This document shows positions 62,484 through 64,000 of a DNA stretch of 64,000 bases, piece after piece (position 1 is the first letter of the stretch; each line of letters starts with the position of its first letter). The DNA comes from Vibrio cholerae. Lineage in GTDB: Bacteria; Actinomycetota; Actinomycetes; Actinomycetales; Micrococcaceae. The notes beneath the pieces were generated by a model that worked only from the letters and a program-made list of their open reading frames with translations, was not told where the DNA came from and searched no databases. The translations under genes were made by a program, and so were the position numbers. Location: the NCBI GenBank assembly GCA_009728235.1, contig WNZI01000011.1, positions 1-64,000 on the forward strand. The letters are read 5' to 3'.

Positions 62484-63473
62484 ATGGGGGTTCTCAGAGT
62501 AGGACTGATCGGCCTGGGCATGATGGGGCGGCACCACGCCCGAGCCATCCGCGAGGTCGAAGGTCTCGAACTGGTCGCCGTGGCAGACGCTTACGGGGAC
62601 CCCCACGGTGCCGCCGGCACCCTTCCGCTGTGCAGCTCCGTCGATGAGCTCATCGCTCAGGGCATCGACATGGCCGTGTGCGCGGTCCCGACGGGGCTCC
62701 ACGAGACGGTCGGCCTGGCACTTGCTGCGGCCGGCGTGCATACGCTCGTCGAGAAGCCGATCTCGGACACCGTGGAATCGGGTCGGCGGATGGTCGAGGC
62801 ATTCGAGGCCGCCGGACTCGTGGGTGCAGTGGGGCACATCGAGAGGTTCAACCCTGCCCTGCAGTCCTTGCGGAGCCGGCTGGAGTCCGGTGATCTCGGG
62901 GATGTGTACCAGATCGCCACCCGGAGGCAGGGACCTTTCCCCGCGCGCATCGCCGACGTCGGCGTGGTCAAGGACCTCGGAACCCACGACATCGATCTGA
63001 CCTCCTGGCTCGCGCAGTCGTCGTTCGCTTCCGTCTCGGCCCGCACCAGCACACGCTCCGGGCGGCCCCACGAGGATATGGTCACTGCTTCCTGCCAGCT
63101 GGAGAACGGCGTCATCACGAGCCATCTCGTGAATTGGTTGTCGCCCATGAAGGAACGCCTCACGGTGGTGACAGGGGAGAAGGGCGCCTTCGTGGCCGAC
63201 ACACTCACCGCCGATCTGACGTTCTACGAGAATGGGACCTTCACGACAGAGTGGGAGGCGGTCTCGAACTTCAGGGGCGTCTCCGAGGGGAACATCACCC
63301 GCCTCGCGCTCACGAAGCGGGAGCCGCTGCGCTCGGAGCTCGAGGCGTTCCGTGATGCTGCGCTCGGTATCGCCGACAACACCGTGACGATGCGGGAGGG
63401 CCTGGACACGCTGCGGGTCGCAGAGGCGATGATCGAGTCCGCACGATCCCGAGTCACAGTCGACATTTCGTGA
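62484..63473 (+). CDS. wbpB: Gfo/Idh/MocA oxidoreductase (WbpB-like)
   Basis: 329 residues. N-terminal Rossmann domain GLIGLGMMGRHHARAI, then TLVEKPISDT (the EKP motif), GHIERFNPALQSL and DLGTHDIDLTSWL. WbpB oxidises the C3 hydroxyl of UDP-GlcNAcA before transamination. Together with WbpA, D and E homologues it completes the route to a UDP-2,3-diacetamido-2,3-dideoxy uronic acid. Overlaps the following glycosyltransferase start by GTGA. Confidence 0.9.
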   Translation: MGVLRVGLIGLGMMGRHHARAIREVEGLELVAVADAYGDPHGAAGTLPLCSSVDELIAQGIDMAVCAVPTGLHETVGLALAAAGVHTLVEKPISDTVESGRRMVEAFEAAGLVGAVGHIERFNPALQSLRSRLESGDLGDVYQIATRRQGPFPARIADVGVVKDLGTHDIDLTSWLAQSSFASVSARTSTRSGRPHEDMVTASCQLENGVITSHLVNWLSPMKERLTVVTGEKGAFVADTLTADLTFYENGTFTTEWEAVSNFRGVSEGNITRLALTKREPLRSELEAFRDAALGIADNTVTMREGLDTLRVAEAMIESARSRVTVDIS

Positions 63474-64000
63474 CTCGTTTGAGGATCGCCCTCGCAAGTC
63501 GAATCTTCGAGCCCGAGTCAGGAGCGGCTGCTTACCGACTCGGTGCAATGGTCCGAGAACTGCGCGCCTGCGGACACGATGTCACCATCTTCACGTCGCA
63601 TGCTCCGGGTTCCCCCTCCTCCAGCAGGCAGGTTCGACGATGGCCTGTTCTGCGGGACAGGAGCGGGGCCGTTCGCGGATACCTGCAGTACGCCAGTTTC
63701 GACATGCCCTTGTTCTTCCGGCTCCTTCTTGCGCCTCGCTACGACATATTGATCGTAGAGCCACCGCCCACGACCGGCGTCGTCGTACGCATCGTCAGTT
63801 GGTTGAAGCGATACCCGTATCTTTACTTCGCTGCCGATGTGAGTTCCGTGGCGGCGGAGGGCATTGGGGTCAACGCAGCGGTTGTCCGTGTTTTGAGAGG
63901 AGTCGAGCGTTGGGTCCTCCGCGGTGCCCGTGGAGTGCTGTCCGTCTCCGGTGGCGTGTCGTCGGAGGTTCGCGAACTCGCTGGTCGGGACACTCCCATC
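63470..64000 (+). CDS. Glycosyltransferase, GT4-like, 3' end outside window
   Basis: An open frame of 177 codons from GTG 63470 continues to the window edge. It overlaps the wbpB stop as GTGA. The start (TRLRIALASRIFEPESGAAAYRLGAMVRELRACGHDVTIFT) is the classical N-terminal Rossmann half of GT4 enzymes, and YDILIVEPPPTTGVVVRIVSWLKRYPYLYFAADV follows. Likely adds a sugar during assembly of the surface glycan encoded here. It lacks a stop within the window, so only the first half can be judged. Confidence 0.78.
   Translation, partial: MTRLRIALASRIFEPESGAAAYRLGAMVRELRACGHDVTIFTSHAPGSPSSSRQVRRWPVLRDRSGAVRGYLQYASFDMPLFFRLLLAPRYDILIVEPPPTTGVVVRIVSWLKRYPYLYFAADVSSVAAEGIGVNAAVVRVLRGVERWVLRGARGVLSVSGGVSSEVRELAGRDTPI

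Noticed and set aside
61344-63548. 734-codon open frame antisense to wbpE and wbpB
   Set aside because: Both plus-strand genes carry diagnostic motifs; the antisense product is Arg/Gly-rich with none.

Overview
The window is GC-rich chromosomal DNA from an actinobacterium, most probably a member of the Micrococcaceae such as Arthrobacter or a close relative. The evidence is gene content and order: mtrA-mtrB-lpqB-comF-hpf-secA, a WhiB protein, a SigK/RskA pair, PdtaS, the 180-kDa class of NAD-dependent glutamate dehydrogenase, and frequent GTG/TTG starts with ATGA/GTGA stop-start overlaps. It is mainly core chromosome. No rRNA, tRNA, CRISPR array, prophage or insertion sequence was seen.

Layout. 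1-9 kb: a secreted TPM-domain protein, an HtrA protease behind a structured leader, the electron-transfer flavoprotein genes etfBA with a PIG-L deacetylase, and the sigK-rskA pair. 9-18 kb: housekeeping and tRNA or cofactor genes (a methyltransferase, trmL, a J-domain protein, a lipoprotein, a RibD_C reductase, a folP-like gene, cysteine desulfurase, mnmA, chorismate mutase, a MetE-like protein). 17.6-24.8 kb: a leftward, translationally coupled operon running membrane protein, DUF4129, DUF4350, MoxR ATPase, DUF58, a deleted kinase-like gene, DUF4166. 25-36 kb: the cell-envelope and secretion block (mtrAB-lpqB, comF, hpf, a YcaQ-type protein, secA, a Rv3235-like protein). 36-40 kb: a LysM protein, a small HTH protein, a SAF protein and a CpaE/Ssd-like ATPase. 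40-47 kb: NAD-glutamate dehydrogenase, PdtaS and WhiB. 47-52 kb: a very large FHA-FtsK (EccC/EssC-like) ATPase without visible type VII partners. 52-64 kb: a cell-surface polysaccharide locus. It holds glf and glfT2 (galactofuranose), a Wzm/Wzt ABC exporter, a large DUF6541-type membrane protein, a WbpA/D/E/B-like set expected to make a UDP-diacetamido uronic acid, and the start of a GT4 glycosyltransferase cut by the window edge.

A striking feature of the raw sequence is that at least nine conserved genes, and probably eleven, are broken by frameshifts that are all in the same direction. Each can be repaired by restoring one base, usually a G (or C on the other strand) inside a GG/GGG run and often in a CGG context. 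I read these mostly as consensus errors in the assembly rather than real pseudogenes. The affected genes are annotated across the whole repaired span. One gene, the phosphotransferase-like gene at 18.3-19.0 kb, also lacks its whole catalytic middle and is treated as a genuine remnant.
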